64,000 nucleotides of DNA from contig DIBV01000016.1 of NCBI GenBank assembly GCA_002415085.1, positions 24,517-88,516 of the forward strand, given 5' to 3'. Below the pieces are notes generated by a model. It was not told the DNA's origin, did no database searches, and was given only the letters and a program-made list of their open reading frames with translations. The position numbers were made by a program, and so were the translations under genes. The first letter of the stretch is position 1; each line of letters starts with the position of its first letter. This DNA is from Arsukibacterium sp. UBA5043. Lineage in GTDB: Bacteria; Pseudomonadota; Gammaproteobacteria; Enterobacterales; Alteromonadaceae. Shown piece after piece: positions 46,409-56,028 of this stretch.

Positions 46409-47126
46409 TTTCACTCCCGCTGCGCCGCGCAGCAGCAATTGCCACTGCCACTACGGCGATTGCCAGCATAAACCATTGAAAGGCATACCCATGATGTTTT
46501 TCTGGTGGCATAACCACCGCTTTATAGTGGGGTAGAAAAGGGCTGTCATCTTGTTGAAATAACATAAACGGCAGTGTGCTTACTGGCAACTGTGCTGCCA
46601 TTTGCTCTAACTCTGGTTGCTGAATACGCTGCGGCCAGCCCTCTTTTTCAGTATTAGCACCCAGCCTGAACCCGCCCACTTCACTACGAATTAGGCCGTG
46701 CAGCGACAATTGCTGTGGAATCGTGAAATCAGGTAGCACAGACCGATCATTACCCGCAGCCACCCAGCCGAGATTAACCAGCAATAATTGGCTTGAATCG
46801 GTGTTTTGCATCGGAACAATGACATCATAGCCGACTTTACCCTGCACAATCTGATTATCAAGTAACCAGACATAGGGTTTAAGCCAGCGCCCCTGATCGG
46901 CAAACAGCACACCGTCAGCTTCGTGTGCTGTCAGCACGGTCAACTGCTGCCAGTTTAGCGGCCCTTGTTGCTGTAATTGTTCGAGCTGACTGATTTGAAT
47001 TGTTTTTTCTTCTGCCCGTTGCAGCTGCCAGTAGCCAAGCTTGCTTAATATTGCAAAAGCCGTCACAGTAATTAGCAACCATACTTTATGAATGCCAAAA
47101 TAACGGCCAAATATTTTAAACCGCAT
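46395..47126 (-). CDS. SURF1-family oxidase assembly protein
   Basis: A 243-residue protein with two membrane helices, one at each end (about 16-30 and 213-233), and a periplasmic loop between, the SURF1/SHY1 layout. Signatures are LGYWQLQRAEEK after helix 1, VNLGWVA in the middle and HYGYAFQW-type HHGYAFQWFML before helix 2. It helps place heme A in subunit I. It starts the second minus-strand block after ctaE, separated by the opposite-strand DUF2909 gene. Confidence 0.94.
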   Translation of the reverse strand: MRFKIFGRYFGIHKVWLLITVTAFAILSKLGYWQLQRAEEKTIQISQLEQLQQQGPLNWQQLTVLTAHEADGVLFADQGRWLKPYVWLLDNQIVQGKVGYDVIVPMQNTDSSQLLLVNLGWVAAGNDRSVLPDFTIPQQLSLHGLIRSEVGGFRLGANTEKEGWPQRIQQPELEQMAAQLPVSTLPFMLFQQDDSPFLPHYKAVVMPPEKHHGYAFQWFMLAIAVVAVAIAAARRSGSENEQK

Positions 47127-47152
47127 AATTGGCTAACCGGAGATTGAAAAGG

Positions 47153-47362
47153 ATGTTGCTTAAACTTGTTATCATCGCACTACTACTATTTATTGTTTTC
47201 AACTTATTCCGGGCCGGATTGGTTATGTTGCGTAATGATCCGGAACAAAAACAAATGTCGCGTTTTCTCGGCCGTCGGGTATTTTTGTCAGTATTAGTAC
47301 TGTTAGTTATATTACTGGCGATGGCGCTGGGCTGGATAACACCCAACCCCAGGCCTTACTGA
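47153..47362 (+). CDS. DUF2909 small twin-membrane protein
   Basis: A 69-residue protein with two membrane helices (about 2-20 and 38-58) joined by a short charged loop (NDPEQKQMSRFLGRR). I use the ATG at 47153; the frame could open at a TTG eight codons earlier. It lies on the plus strand between the minus-strand ctaE and surf1. The same reversed position is, to my knowledge, common in related oxidase clusters. Its function is unknown; an assembly role is only a guess. Confidence 0.82.
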   Translation: MLLKLVIIALLLFIVFNLFRAGLVMLRNDPEQKQMSRFLGRRVFLSVLVLLVILLAMALGWITPNPRPY

Positions 47363-47371
47363 AACCTCTGG

Positions 47372-48253
47372 TTACAGCATATAAACAATAACAAACAGGC
47401 AAATCCACACCACATCAACGAAGTGCCAGTACCAGGCAGCAGCCTGGAAGGCAAAGTGCTTCTCAGGGGTGAAATGCCCCTTTAACACCCTGAAAAAGAC
47501 GAACAGTAAAATGATAGCGCCTAGGGTGACGTGCAGGCCGTGAAAGCCGGTCAGTAAGAAAAACGTATTGCCGTAAAAGCCTGAGTCCAATCTTAACCCT
47601 AAGTCCTGATATGCATGAATATATTCATAAACCTGCAGACTTAAGAAAGTCGCACCTAACAGTAAAGTCAGTAATAACATCAGCTTTAACTGGCCACGTT
47701 TCTGCTGCTCCAGACCGGTATGGGCAAAATGTAAGGTAATGGAAGACACCACCAGAATAGCAGTGTTAATTAACGGCAAACCGGTCCAGGGCATCGCCTG
47801 GGTTTCGATACCACCTGGCGTTTTAACTAACGGCCATACCGGTTGGAAGTCAGGCCAAAGCAGTTCAAATGTCATGGCATTGTTGCTAGAACCACCAAGC
47901 CATTGCATCGCAATCATCCGTCCATAAAACAGCGCGCCAAAAAACGCCATAAAGAACATCACTTCAGAGACGATAAACCAACTCATGCCCTGGCGAAACG
48001 AGCGATCCATCTGGGCGCTGTATAAGCCACTCATCGACTCATCAATCACATTTCTAAACCACCCCACCAGCATAAATACCAGCACGGCGAAGCCTAACAG
48101 CAGTAAATAACCACCAAAGCCACTTTGCTGATTACTGATGTCGATTACCAGATGCCCTGCGCCAAACGCAATAAAAAACAGCGCGACCGCACCAACAATT
48201 GGCCACGGACTCTGAGCGGGAACATAATATTTTTCATAGGTTTTTGTTGTCAT
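47372..48253 (-). CDS. ctaE: Cytochrome c oxidase subunit III
   Basis: A 293-residue membrane protein with seven expected helices. The start is the ATG at 48253, with GGGGAA before it; the frame opens further upstream inside ctaG. Conserved motifs include MSWFIVSEVMFFMAFFGALFY, TGFHGLHV and the final WYWHFVDVVWICLF. It stabilises subunit I and its proton channel. One base separates it from the ctaG stop. Confidence 0.97.
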   Translation of the reverse strand: MTTKTYEKYYVPAQSPWPIVGAVALFFIAFGAGHLVIDISNQQSGFGGYLLLLGFAVLVFMLVGWFRNVIDESMSGLYSAQMDRSFRQGMSWFIVSEVMFFMAFFGALFYGRMIAMQWLGGSSNNAMTFELLWPDFQPVWPLVKTPGGIETQAMPWTGLPLINTAILVVSSITLHFAHTGLEQQKRGQLKLMLLLTLLLGATFLSLQVYEYIHAYQDLGLRLDSGFYGNTFFLLTGFHGLHVTLGAIILLFVFFRVLKGHFTPEKHFAFQAAAWYWHFVDVVWICLFVIVYML

Positions 48254-48254
48254 C

Positions 48255-48812
48255 TTATTCCCCAATAATATCTTGTTGTGGTTGCTGAGCCGTCCAGGCC
48301 TGAGTGACATCGTACAGGGTGTAATTCAGGGTTATGGTATTAAATTGAGCCGGCAGGGCCGGGTCGACGTAAAACTGTAGTGGCATCAGCATATCTTTAC
48401 CGCCAGCCAGTTGTTGCTGGCTAAAGCAAAAACATTCAATTTTATTAAAATACAGCGCTGCCTGGCCTGGTGAAACCGACGGAACAGCTTGACCAACAAT
48501 CAGCCGGCCAGTCGGATTCTCTGCCAGATAATTCATAATATGAATTTCACCGGGGTGTACCGTCATGGTCTGAACTTCAGGTTTAAATACCCAGGGCATG
48601 TCTTTGTTTGGCCGCGCCAGAAATTCAATGGTAATAACCCGGCTGGTGTCAATAACAGCATTGTCACCTGTTGCAGCAACTGCCGCGGTTTTACCATTAA
48701 TACCGGTTAAATCACAAAACACGTCGTAAAGCGGGACCAGAGCGAAGCCAAAGCCAAACATTGCCAGAGCTACCAGGATCAGCTTGCCAATTAACGGTTT
48801 GTTTTGCGCCAT
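48255..48812 (-). CDS. ctaG: Cytochrome c oxidase assembly protein CtaG/Cox11
   Basis: A 185-residue protein with one N-terminal helix (about 10-29) and a periplasmic immunoglobulin-like domain. The copper-binding CFCFSQQ motif (about 127-133) and FVDP-type YVDPALPA are typical of Cox11. It inserts copper into the CuB site of subunit I. AAGGAG stands six bases before the ATG. It lies between ctaD and ctaE, the usual place. Confidence 0.96.
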   Translation of the reverse strand: MAQNKPLIGKLILVALAMFGFGFALVPLYDVFCDLTGINGKTAAVAATGDNAVIDTSRVITIEFLARPNKDMPWVFKPEVQTMTVHPGEIHIMNYLAENPTGRLIVGQAVPSVSPGQAALYFNKIECFCFSQQQLAGGKDMLMPLQFYVDPALPAQFNTITLNYTLYDVTQAWTAQQPQQDIIGE

Positions 48813-48822
48813 GGTCTACTCC

Positions 48823-50421
48823 TTACTTAATCACCGGGGGTGTTTCAAAGGTGTGATACGGCGCAGGCGATGGTACTTCCCATTCCAGACCTTCTGCACC
48901 TTCCCAAACCTGATCGGTTGCTTTCACACCGCCACGGGCACATTTAATCAATACCCAGACAAAAATCAGCTGTGATAAACCGAACAGGAAACCACCAATA
49001 CTGATAAAGGCATTAAAGTCCGCAAATTGCAGCGCGTAGTCCGGGATCCGACGCGGCATACCGGCTAAGCCAACAAAATGCATCGGAAAGAACAACAGGT
49101 TTACCGAAATTAACGAGCACCAGAAATGCCAGCGGCCAAGGCTTTCGTCATACATATTGCCGGTCCACTTCGGCAACCAGTAATAAACTGCTGCCACGAT
49201 GGAGAAAATGGCGCCCGTCACCAGTACATAGTGGAAATGCGCGACCACAAAGTAGGTATCGTGATACTGGAAATCTGCCGGGGTTATTGCCAGCATCAGG
49301 CCAGAGAAGCCACCAATGGTAAACAATACAATAAAGGCCAGGGCAAACATCATTGGCACTTCAAATGTCATGGCACCGCGCCACATTGTCGCCACCCAGT
49401 TAAATACTTTCACCCCGGTTGGCACAGCAATCAGCATGGTGGCATACATAAAGAACAACGTAGCGAATACCGGCATACCCGTTGTAAACATATGATGCGC
49501 CCACACCAGAAATGACAGAATAGCGATACTGGCCGTTGCATATACCATCGAGGCATAACCAAACAATTTTTTCCGGGCAAAGGTAGGGATAATTGCGGAG
49601 ACAATACCGAAGGCTGGTAAAATCATGATGTACACTTCAGGATGACCGAAAAACCAGAATATGTGCTGAAACAGCACCGGGTCGCCCCCGCCGGCGGCAT
49701 CAAAAAAGCTGGTACCAAAGTATTTGTCGGTCAGCACCATGGTGACCACGCCCGCCAGAACCGGCATAACCATAATCAACAAGAATGCTGTGATAAACCA
49801 GGTCCAGACAAATAGCGGCATTTTCATCCAGGTCATGCCAGGTGCCCGCATATTCCAGATGGTTACAATAACGTTGATCGCACCCATGATGGACGATATA
49901 CCCATTATGTGGACAGAAAACACAAACAACGCTGTGCTGTCACCACTATAAGTGGTGGATAATGGTGCATAGAATGTCCAGCCGAAGCTTGGGCCACCGC
50001 CAGGCATAAATAACGACAATAACAAGATCAGGAAAGCAAATGGCAGGATCCAGAAACTCCAGTTATTCATCCGGGGCAGCGCCATATCCGGGGCGCCAAT
50101 CATCATTGGAATCATCCAGTTGGCCAGCCCGGTAAAGGCAGGCATTACTGCGCCAAATACCATAATAAGGCCATGTACCGTGGTCATCTGGTTGAAGAAG
50201 TGAGGCTCGACAAATTGCATCCCCGGCTGAAATAGCTCCAGACGGATGATCATGGCCATGGTGCCACCAATAAAAAACATGATGAGCGCAAAGATCAGGT
50301 ACATGGTACCGATGTCTTTATGGTTAGTGGTGTAAAGCCAGCGTTTTATGCCGCCCGGTTTATGATCATGATGCTCATGCTGCTCTTCATGGTCATGTGG
50401 TTCAGTAATTACTACAGACAT
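48823..50421 (-). CDS. ctaD: Cytochrome c oxidase subunit I
   Basis: A 532-residue heme-copper oxidase core with 12 expected helices. The CuB and cross-linked Tyr site is WFFGHPEVYI; two further CuB His appear in WAHHMF, and the heme a/a3 ligands are in HDTYFVVAHFHYVL. GGFGN-like and K-channel positions fit the A1 type (TIGGFSGLMLA; YATASIAIL-like). The N-terminus is very rich in His (about residues 9-20). GAGGGAG precedes the ATG and two bases separate it from ctaC. Confidence 0.98.
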   Translation of the reverse strand: MSVVITEPHDHEEQHEHHDHKPGGIKRWLYTTNHKDIGTMYLIFALIMFFIGGTMAMIIRLELFQPGMQFVEPHFFNQMTTVHGLIMVFGAVMPAFTGLANWMIPMMIGAPDMALPRMNNWSFWILPFAFLILLLSLFMPGGGPSFGWTFYAPLSTTYSGDSTALFVFSVHIMGISSIMGAINVIVTIWNMRAPGMTWMKMPLFVWTWFITAFLLIMVMPVLAGVVTMVLTDKYFGTSFFDAAGGGDPVLFQHIFWFFGHPEVYIMILPAFGIVSAIIPTFARKKLFGYASMVYATASIAILSFLVWAHHMFTTGMPVFATLFFMYATMLIAVPTGVKVFNWVATMWRGAMTFEVPMMFALAFIVLFTIGGFSGLMLAITPADFQYHDTYFVVAHFHYVLVTGAIFSIVAAVYYWLPKWTGNMYDESLGRWHFWCSLISVNLLFFPMHFVGLAGMPRRIPDYALQFADFNAFISIGGFLFGLSQLIFVWVLIKCARGGVKATDQVWEGAEGLEWEVPSPAPYHTFETPPVIK

Positions 50422-50423
50422 TA

Positions 50424-51566
50424 TTATTCTCCCTCACCCTGCTGCACTTTATAAACGTCGGCGGCCTGAACGGCGTCTCCGGTGTCGTTACCCCAGGCAT
50501 TGCGGGTGTAAGTCAGGACAGATGCTAATTCTTTTAAGCTTAACTGACGGCCAAACGCCTGCATTGCAGTGCCGGCTTTGCCGTTTAATACGATATCAAT
50601 GTGGGCAGTTTTATCAGCTAAGATAAGCTCACTACCTGCCAGAGAAGGGAAAATACCGGGTAAGCCAGCACCATTAGGTTGATGACAAGCTGCGCAGTAG
50701 GCAATGTAAGTACGCTCGCCGTTGGCCATTAGCTCTGACATATCCATATTCATGGCCAGTAACTCCTGCTCGGCCGCTTTTTCTTGTGCAATCCGGGTTT
50801 CTTCGCCCGATTTCCACGCAGCATAGTCGTCAGGGCTTTTTGCTATAACCACTATCGGCATATAAGCGTGATCTTTACCACAGAGCTCTGCGCATTGACC
50901 GCGATAAACTCCTGGCTCTTCTACCCGGGTCCAGGCTTCATTGATAAACCCGGGGTTAGCGTCTTTTTTAATCGCAAATGCCGGTACCCACCAGGAATGA
51001 ATAACATCATCTGAGGTCATCAGGAAACGTATCTTCTTGCCGGTAGGGATAATCAGAGGTCTGTCTACTTCCAACAGATAGTTTTCACCCTTGGCAAACC
51101 GGTTGGTTATTTGCTCTCGAGGGGTGGCAAGAACGGAGAAATACTCCAGGTCACTGCCCAGATATTTATAGTGCCACTTCCATTGCGACCCGGTTATCTG
51201 AACCGTGACATCGGCTGCAGAAGTGTCGTCCATGGCGATCAGCGTTTTGGAAGCAGGGATAGCCATACCAATTAAGATTACGACCGGAATAGCGGTCCAC
51301 AGAATTTCTATTTTGGTACTTTCATGAAATTGAGCCGGTTGCACGCCCCGCGCTTTTCGGTGTAACAGGATAGACACAAACATTATCCCGAAAACCACTG
51401 CCCCGATAACACAGCAAATCCAGAAAATCAGCATGTGCAGGCTGTAAACCTCCTGGCTGATCTCCGTTACGCCTCTGGTCATATTTAAAGGCATAGCTGC
51501 TGCATTAGCCGATGCGGCTAAAAGCAAGGTCGGCAGCGTCCAACGTATACTACTCGTCTTCGCCAC
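50424..51566 (-). CDS. ctaC: Cytochrome c oxidase subunit II with fused cytochrome c
   Basis: A 380-residue protein that starts at GTG with GAGGAG upstream. A signal peptide (about 1-23) is followed by two membrane helices (about 45-68 and 88-108) and the CuA domain: His190, Cys225, Glu227, Cys229, His233 and Met236 in GQCAELCGKDHAYM. A C-terminal cytochrome c domain has CAACH (Cys291, Cys294, His295) and the likely axial Met335. Fusion of a cytochrome to subunit II marks the caa3-like branch. First gene of the operon. Confidence 0.97.
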   Translation of the reverse strand: MAKTSSIRWTLPTLLLAASANAAAMPLNMTRGVTEISQEVYSLHMLIFWICCVIGAVVFGIMFVSILLHRKARGVQPAQFHESTKIEILWTAIPVVILIGMAIPASKTLIAMDDTSAADVTVQITGSQWKWHYKYLGSDLEYFSVLATPREQITNRFAKGENYLLEVDRPLIIPTGKKIRFLMTSDDVIHSWWVPAFAIKKDANPGFINEAWTRVEEPGVYRGQCAELCGKDHAYMPIVVIAKSPDDYAAWKSGEETRIAQEKAAEQELLAMNMDMSELMANGERTYIAYCAACHQPNGAGLPGIFPSLAGSELILADKTAHIDIVLNGKAGTAMQAFGRQLSLKELASVLTYTRNAWGNDTGDAVQAADVYKVQQGEGE

Positions 51567-51624
51567 TGTACTTCTCCTCTGTCATTTGCAAAGCAAACCG
51601 CAGAAACCTGTACACAGTAATACA

Positions 51625-51658
51625 CGGCGAATACCGATAGAATATACGGTGAATACCG
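51625..51658 (-). promoter_or_regulatory. Paired repeat upstream of the cytochrome oxidase operon
   Basis: CGGCGAATACCG (51625-51636) and CGGTGAATACCG (51647-51658) differ by one base and start 22 bases apart, close to two helical turns. Each is itself a rough CGG-N6-CCG palindrome. They lie 59-92 bases before the ctaC start. The layout fits two dimers of a regulator; I cannot name which. Confidence 0.5.
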
Positions 51659-51822
51659 CTAGCCCCCGAACCTATGTATGACGTTTCTTTAGTTTATTAT
51701 TGTTATAGTTTTTTTAATTTTAACTGCCGCCGCAGTAACCCATCTTGGCAACTGATATTTTTTTCAGCACCCTTCGTCTAAGAATCATCCAAATCAGCGC
51801 CAGTGTAAACCCCTAAATAGCA

Positions 51823-51860
51823 AAAGCGCCGGCAAAACCAACAGGTCATACCAGCGCTTT
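51823..51860 (-). terminator. Possible terminator of lexA
   Basis: A 10-bp stem (51823-51832 with 51851-51860, one wobble pair) with an 18-base loop stands 34 bases after the lexA stop. On the minus strand it ends in CTTTTGC, a short T-run only. Confidence 0.5.
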
Positions 51861-51893
51861 AATTAACAATTAACTTATTGAGCTAATAGTTTT

Positions 51894-52514
51894 TTATAAC
51901 CAGCTACCATTACGAATTACCCCAACCGCCAGACCTTCTATGGCAAATTGCTGCTGGCGTAAATCTACTTTAATCACATTAAAGTCTTTATTCTCGGGCT
52001 GTAATAATACCTGATGACCGTCCCGCTGAAACCGCTTTACGGTAACATCGTCATCAACCCTGGCGACCACAACCTGACCAGGCTGAGCATCTGAGGTTTT
52101 ATGAACGGCCAGTAAGTCACCATCCAGAATACCGATATCTTGCATACTCATCCCCTGAACCCTCAACAGAAAATCGGCATGGGGTTTAAATAAATGGGCG
52201 TCAACTTTGTAATGATTCTGCACATGCTCTGCCGCCAGAATAGGCTGCCCGGCGGCGACCTTGCCTATTAAAGGCAAACCTAACTGCTCTGGCTCGTGGT
52301 CATCTTCGAGTAACTTTATGCCGCGCGAGGTTCCCGGCATCATCGTTAATACACCTTTCTTGGCCAGTGCCTTTAAATGCTCCTCTGCAGCATTGGCTGA
52401 TTTAAAACCAAGCTGGCTGGCAATTTCAGCCCGGGTGGGTGGCATACCGGTCTCGGACTGATAATCTTTGATAAGTTGCAAAATCTCTGCCTGACGCGGC
52501 GTAAGTGGTCTCAT
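51894..52514 (-). CDS. lexA: SOS repressor LexA
   Basis: A 206-residue repressor. The winged-helix DNA-binding domain (1-70) opens with [15 protein letters not shown]. The self-cleavage site is Ala88-Gly89 in GKVAAGQP, with the catalytic dyad Ser123 (GMSMQDIG) and Lys160 (DDVTVKRF). RecA-stimulated cleavage lifts repression of SOS genes. Two LexA boxes stand directly before its start, so it should regulate itself. Divergent from plsB, as in enteric bacteria, but without dgkA between. Confidence 0.98.
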   Translation of the reverse strand: MRPLTPRQAEILQLIKDYQSETGMPPTRAEIASQLGFKSANAAEEHLKALAKKGVLTMMPGTSRGIKLLEDDHEPEQLGLPLIGKVAAGQPILAAEHVQNHYKVDAHLFKPHADFLLRVQGMSMQDIGILDGDLLAVHKTSDAQPGQVVVARVDDDVTVKRFQRDGHQVLLQPENKDFNVIKVDLRQQQFAIEGLAVGVIRNGSWL

Positions 52515-52518
52515 AATG

Positions 52519-52534
52519 CTGGCTACCTATACAG
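52519..52534 (-). promoter_or_regulatory. LexA box 2 (proximal)
   Basis: CTGTATAGGTAGCCAG on the minus strand, one mismatch from CTGT-N8-ACAG. It lies 4 bases before the lexA start and overlaps its ribosome site. Confidence 0.65.
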
Positions 52535-52540
52535 TGGTTA

Positions 52541-52556
52541 CTGTGAGTATATACAG
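52541..52556 (-). promoter_or_regulatory. LexA box 1 (distal)
   Basis: CTGTATATACTCACAG on the minus strand is a full CTGT-N8-ACAG SOS box. It is 22 bases from the second box, a spacing like that of the Escherichia coli lexA promoter. Confidence 0.88.
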
Positions 52557-52653
52557 CCTTTTAGCAATTGCCAAGTTTTTGTCTGCACGACAAATTTGCC
52601 AGTTGTGGCTTCCATGATATTCTTGTAAGTCTGTGTTCACGGTCGGAATTTGT

Positions 52654-55098
52654 ATGTTTTCTGTGTTGTCATTGTGTACCGCGTTATTGAAATGGCCATT
52701 GCGACTGCTGGTTAAGTTTAAAATTGTTCCTGACAATACAGTCAGTGAGCTGGCACTGGATAAAACCCGGCCGATTTTTTATGTGTGCCATACAGAGTCG
52801 GCCAGCGATCTGGCTACGCTGCGCCGGGTATGCCAGCATCTTAGCCTGCCCGACCCACTGCAGCCGGTTACGTTGGATGGGACACAACTGGCCCGCACGT
52901 TATTTCTCGAAAAACCTCACAGTGTTGTTGGCGGCAGAAGCAAAACTCAGGCGCTGAAGCAGGGCCAGCAGTTACTTCAGCTTCATCTTGTCAACCCTGA
53001 ACTGAATGCACAGCTGGTGCCAGTTTCGATACTATGGGGCCGGGCACCAGGCAAGGAAAATAGTATAAAATGGCTGCTTGGAGAAGCAAACGCGCCGCAT
53101 TGGCTCGCTAAGTTTGTGATTGTTCTGGTGTCCGGCCGCCACACTCTGGTCCGGTTAAGCCGGGCGGTATCTCTGACCCAGATGGCGGCGCAATTTGGTG
53201 ATAAAGCGGATACGGCACGCAAACTGCTTCGCATGTCACGATTTCATTTTTACCGGCAAAAACTGGCGGCGACCGGGCCTAAACTGGTTAATCGCAGTCA
53301 GCTGTTTAATGCGTTGCTGGCTTCCCCTGCTTTAAAGCAGGCTATTGAAGACGAAGCGCGTTCAAAAAAAGTGTCACTTAAAGTCGCGCGCCAGCAGGCC
53401 CACAAACTGCTGCAGGAGATCGCTGCCGATTATCGTGAATCTACCTTGCGGGTGGGTGACCGGGTGCTAAGCTGGCTCTGGAAAAAACTGTATAGCGGTA
53501 TCAAAATAAATAATGCTGATATGCTGCGTGATCTGGCGCAGAAAGGTCATGAAATTGTCTATGTACCATGTCATCGCAGTCACATGGATTACCTGCTGTT
53601 AAGTTATGTTATTTATCACCAGGGCTTGGTGCCGCCGCACATTGCGGCTGGTATTAACTTAAATTTCTGGCCGGCAGGCACCATCTTCCGCCGCGGCGGC
53701 GCGTTTTTTATCCGGCGTAGTTTTAGTGGCAATAAATTATATTCTGCGGTATTCCGGGAATATCTGAGTCAGCTGTTTAGCAAAGGCTACGCCGTAAAAT
53801 ACTACTCAGAAGGCGGCCGCAGCCGCACAGGCCGGCTGTTACAACCTAAAACCGGCATGTTGGCAATGACCGTGCAATCAATGCTGCGCGGTATAGAACG
53901 CCCTGTCACGCTGGTCCCTGTTTATCTGGGATACGAGCATGTGATGGAAGTCAGTACTTATGTAAATGAGCTGCAGGGGTCGGGTAAGAAAAAAGAGTCC
54001 ATTGGCGGCGTGCTTAAAGCCATTCGCAATTTGCGGGATTATGGTTACGGCTACGTCAACTTCGGTGAACCTATTCAGCTTAATCAGTACCTGAGTCAGC
54101 AGGTCAGTGACTGGAAAAGCCATATTCATCCGCTGGAAGTGCAAAAACCAAACTGGTTAAACCCATTGGTCGCTAAACTGGCTAATCAGGTAATGCAGCA
54201 CATTAATCAGGCTGCAGCGCTTAACGCCACTAATTTGATCGCCTTAAGCATTCTGGCTACTGACAAACACATCCTGACCCGGGATGAGCTGGCGCAGCAA
54301 CTTAGTTTTTACCTGGATCTGCAGCGACATGTGCCTTATCACCCCAATATCAGCTTACCTCAGGGTGATGCAGACAGCCTGATCACCCACGCCCTAACCT
54401 TGCAAAAGGTGCAAAGTACCTCAGACGGTTTTGGTGAGCTTATCGGCCTGAACGCTGAACATAGTGTGTTAGCCACCTATTACAAAAATAACATATTGCA
54501 CTTGTTTATGCTGCCATCACTGTTGGCATCATCAGTGCTGCATCAGCGAAGTATCAGCAGTGAGCAGTTGCTCAGTGATATTGAACAATTGTATCCGTTG
54601 CTCAAAGCCGAGCTGTTTTTATATGTCAGTTCGCTACGTACCTACTGCCAGGCATTACTGCAATTTATGACAGAGCAAGGTTTAATTGAATCTGATGGCG
54701 TTAACTATTACGCCCCCGCCCAGCAAAGCCGACACTATTTTATGTTAAGCCTGCTGGCACATAACGCTGAAGATACGTTGCAACGCTATGCTATTGTGTT
54801 AAATCTGATCGTTGCCCAAGGGCCAATTCACCGTGCAGACCTGGAAAATCGTGCTCATCAACTGGCACAGCGACTGCTTAACCTGCACGGTATTATTGCA
54901 CCGGAATATTATGACAAAGGGTTGTTTGCCACGTTGGTCAATGCTCTGAAAGAGGCGGGTATCAGCCACACCAATAGTAACAATCAGGTATGCAGCAGTT
55001 TGCGTTTGCAACAACTGACGCAAACTGTGAATACCTTACTAAGAAACGACATCTTGCAAACGCTACAAAGCATTATGCCACAACACACTGCCCCCTAA
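52654..55098 (+). CDS. plsB: Glycerol-3-phosphate 1-O-acyltransferase PlsB
   Basis: An 814-residue membrane-associated enzyme that adds the first acyl chain to glycerol-3-phosphate in phospholipid synthesis. The ATG at 52654 has GGAA five bases before it; a GTG at 52633 is less likely. Acyltransferase motif I is His307-x4-Asp312 in CHRSHMD, and later motifs are [23 protein letters not shown] and [12 protein letters not shown]. Length is close to the 807 residues of the Escherichia coli protein. Its stop codon lies in the loop of a GC hairpin and overlaps tesB by 4 bases. Confidence 0.97.
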   Translation: MFSVLSLCTALLKWPLRLLVKFKIVPDNTVSELALDKTRPIFYVCHTESASDLATLRRVCQHLSLPDPLQPVTLDGTQLARTLFLEKPHSVVGGRSKTQALKQGQQLLQLHLVNPELNAQLVPVSILWGRAPGKENSIKWLLGEANAPHWLAKFVIVLVSGRHTLVRLSRAVSLTQMAAQFGDKADTARKLLRMSRFHFYRQKLAATGPKLVNRSQLFNALLASPALKQAIEDEARSKKVSLKVARQQAHKLLQEIAADYRESTLRVGDRVLSWLWKKLYSGIKINNADMLRDLAQKGHEIVYVPCHRSHMDYLLLSYVIYHQGLVPPHIAAGINLNFWPAGTIFRRGGAFFIRRSFSGNKLYSAVFREYLSQLFSKGYAVKYYSEGGRSRTGRLLQPKTGMLAMTVQSMLRGIERPVTLVPVYLGYEHVMEVSTYVNELQGSGKKKESIGGVLKAIRNLRDYGYGYVNFGEPIQLNQYLSQQVSDWKSHIHPLEVQKPNWLNPLVAKLANQVMQHINQAAALNATNLIALSILATDKHILTRDELAQQLSFYLDLQRHVPYHPNISLPQGDADSLITHALTLQKVQSTSDGFGELIGLNAEHSVLATYYKNNILHLFMLPSLLASSVLHQRSISSEQLLSDIEQLYPLLKAELFLYVSSLRTYCQALLQFMTEQGLIESDGVNYYAPAQQSRHYFMLSLLAHNAEDTLQRYAIVLNLIVAQGPIHRADLENRAHQLAQRLLNLHGIIAPEYYDKGLFATLVNALKEAGISHTNSNNQVCSSLRLQQLTQTVNTLLRNDILQTLQSIMPQHTAP

Positions 55099-55105
55099 CG
55101 GGGGC
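55090..55105. other. GC hairpin holding the stop codons of plsB and tesB
   Basis: GCCCCC (55090-55095) pairs with GGGGGC (55100-55105) over TAAC. The plsB TAA (55096-55098) lies within the loop; the tesB TAG (minus strand, 55097-55095) lies in the loop except for its last base, which pairs in the stem. No T-run follows on either strand, so it is not a standard terminator, though it could protect 3' ends. Confidence 0.5.
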
Positions 55106-55964
55106 TGGCATAACGGCGAATAACACCTTCCTGCATCGTTGACGCCACCAGCTCGCCATTGCGGTTAAAGAACTGACCACGCACCAGCCCCCTGCCGCCA
55201 CTGGCCCGCGGGCTGTCTACCGCATAGAGCAGCCAGTCATCGAACCGGAAATCCTGGTGAAACCACATGGCATGATCAATCGTCGCCACTTGCATATTGG
55301 CCGCCATAAAGGATGCCCCATGCGGCTGCAACGCCGTTGGCAGAAAATTAAAATCTGATGCATAGGCCAGCAAATATTTATGAACCCGGATATCATCTGG
55401 CATATTGCCATTCGCTTTAAACCAGACGTAGCGCTTGGGCGCGCTGACTTGAGGCTGAAACGGATTTTGAAAATCGACCGGCCGCATCTCTATCGGTTTC
55501 TCACAAATAAATTTGCTGCGCAGGCTTTCTGGGATTAATGAGGCGTGCTGTTGATAAAATGCCAGATCAGACACCAAGTCATCGGGCTCAGGGACCTCGG
55601 GCATCGGATCGTAATGGTTGAAGCCCTGCTCTTCGGTCTGAAATGAGGCGGTCATGTAAAAAATCGGCTTACCGTACTGAATGGCACTGACCCGGCGGGT
55701 ACTGAAACTTTTTCCATCACGAATCGTTTCAACTTCATACACGATGGGTTTACTGGCATCACCGGGCCGTAAAAAATATGAGTGAAATGAGTGTACCTTT
55801 CGCTCTTCTGCCAGGGTTTCTTTTGCGGCTGACAAGGCCTGCCCCATTACCTGACCGCCAAAAACCGCTTTAAATCCCAAATCCTGACTTTGCCCCCGGT
55901 AAAGCCCTAACTCAATCGTTTCCAGTTTTAATAACGATAACAAATTCTCTAATACCTGACTCAT
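55095..55964 (-). CDS. tesB: Acyl-CoA thioesterase II TesB
   Basis: A 289-residue double-hotdog thioesterase that hydrolyses medium and long acyl-CoAs. Each half has a hotdog fold: [18 protein letters not shown] and [12 protein letters not shown] in the first; [18 protein letters not shown] and [19 protein letters not shown] in the second, with the active-site Asp in ATIDHA. Length matches the 286-residue Escherichia coli enzyme. Convergent with plsB, overlapping by 4 bases. Confidence 0.96.
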   Translation of the reverse strand: MSQVLENLLSLLKLETIELGLYRGQSQDLGFKAVFGGQVMGQALSAAKETLAEERKVHSFHSYFLRPGDASKPIVYEVETIRDGKSFSTRRVSAIQYGKPIFYMTASFQTEEQGFNHYDPMPEVPEPDDLVSDLAFYQQHASLIPESLRSKFICEKPIEMRPVDFQNPFQPQVSAPKRYVWFKANGNMPDDIRVHKYLLAYASDFNFLPTALQPHGASFMAANMQVATIDHAMWFHQDFRFDDWLLYAVDSPRASGGRGLVRGQFFNRNGELVASTMQEGVIRRYASPR

Positions 55965-56028
55965 TCAGCGGTCCTTTTGCTACACTCTGCAATCTCTATT
56001 CTGCCGCAAAGCAAGGGGCCTGGCAAAG

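Larger units (their letters stand above)
51567..51893. other. Intergenic region between ctaC and lexA
   Basis: This 327-base gap is the only stretch over 300 bases without a gene. It should hold the ctaC promoter. It contains the paired CGGYGAATACCG repeats at 51625-51658, an A/T-rich block at about 51690-51725, and a possible lexA terminator at 51823-51860. I see no coding sequence in it, and no sure -35/-10 pair. Confidence 0.7.
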
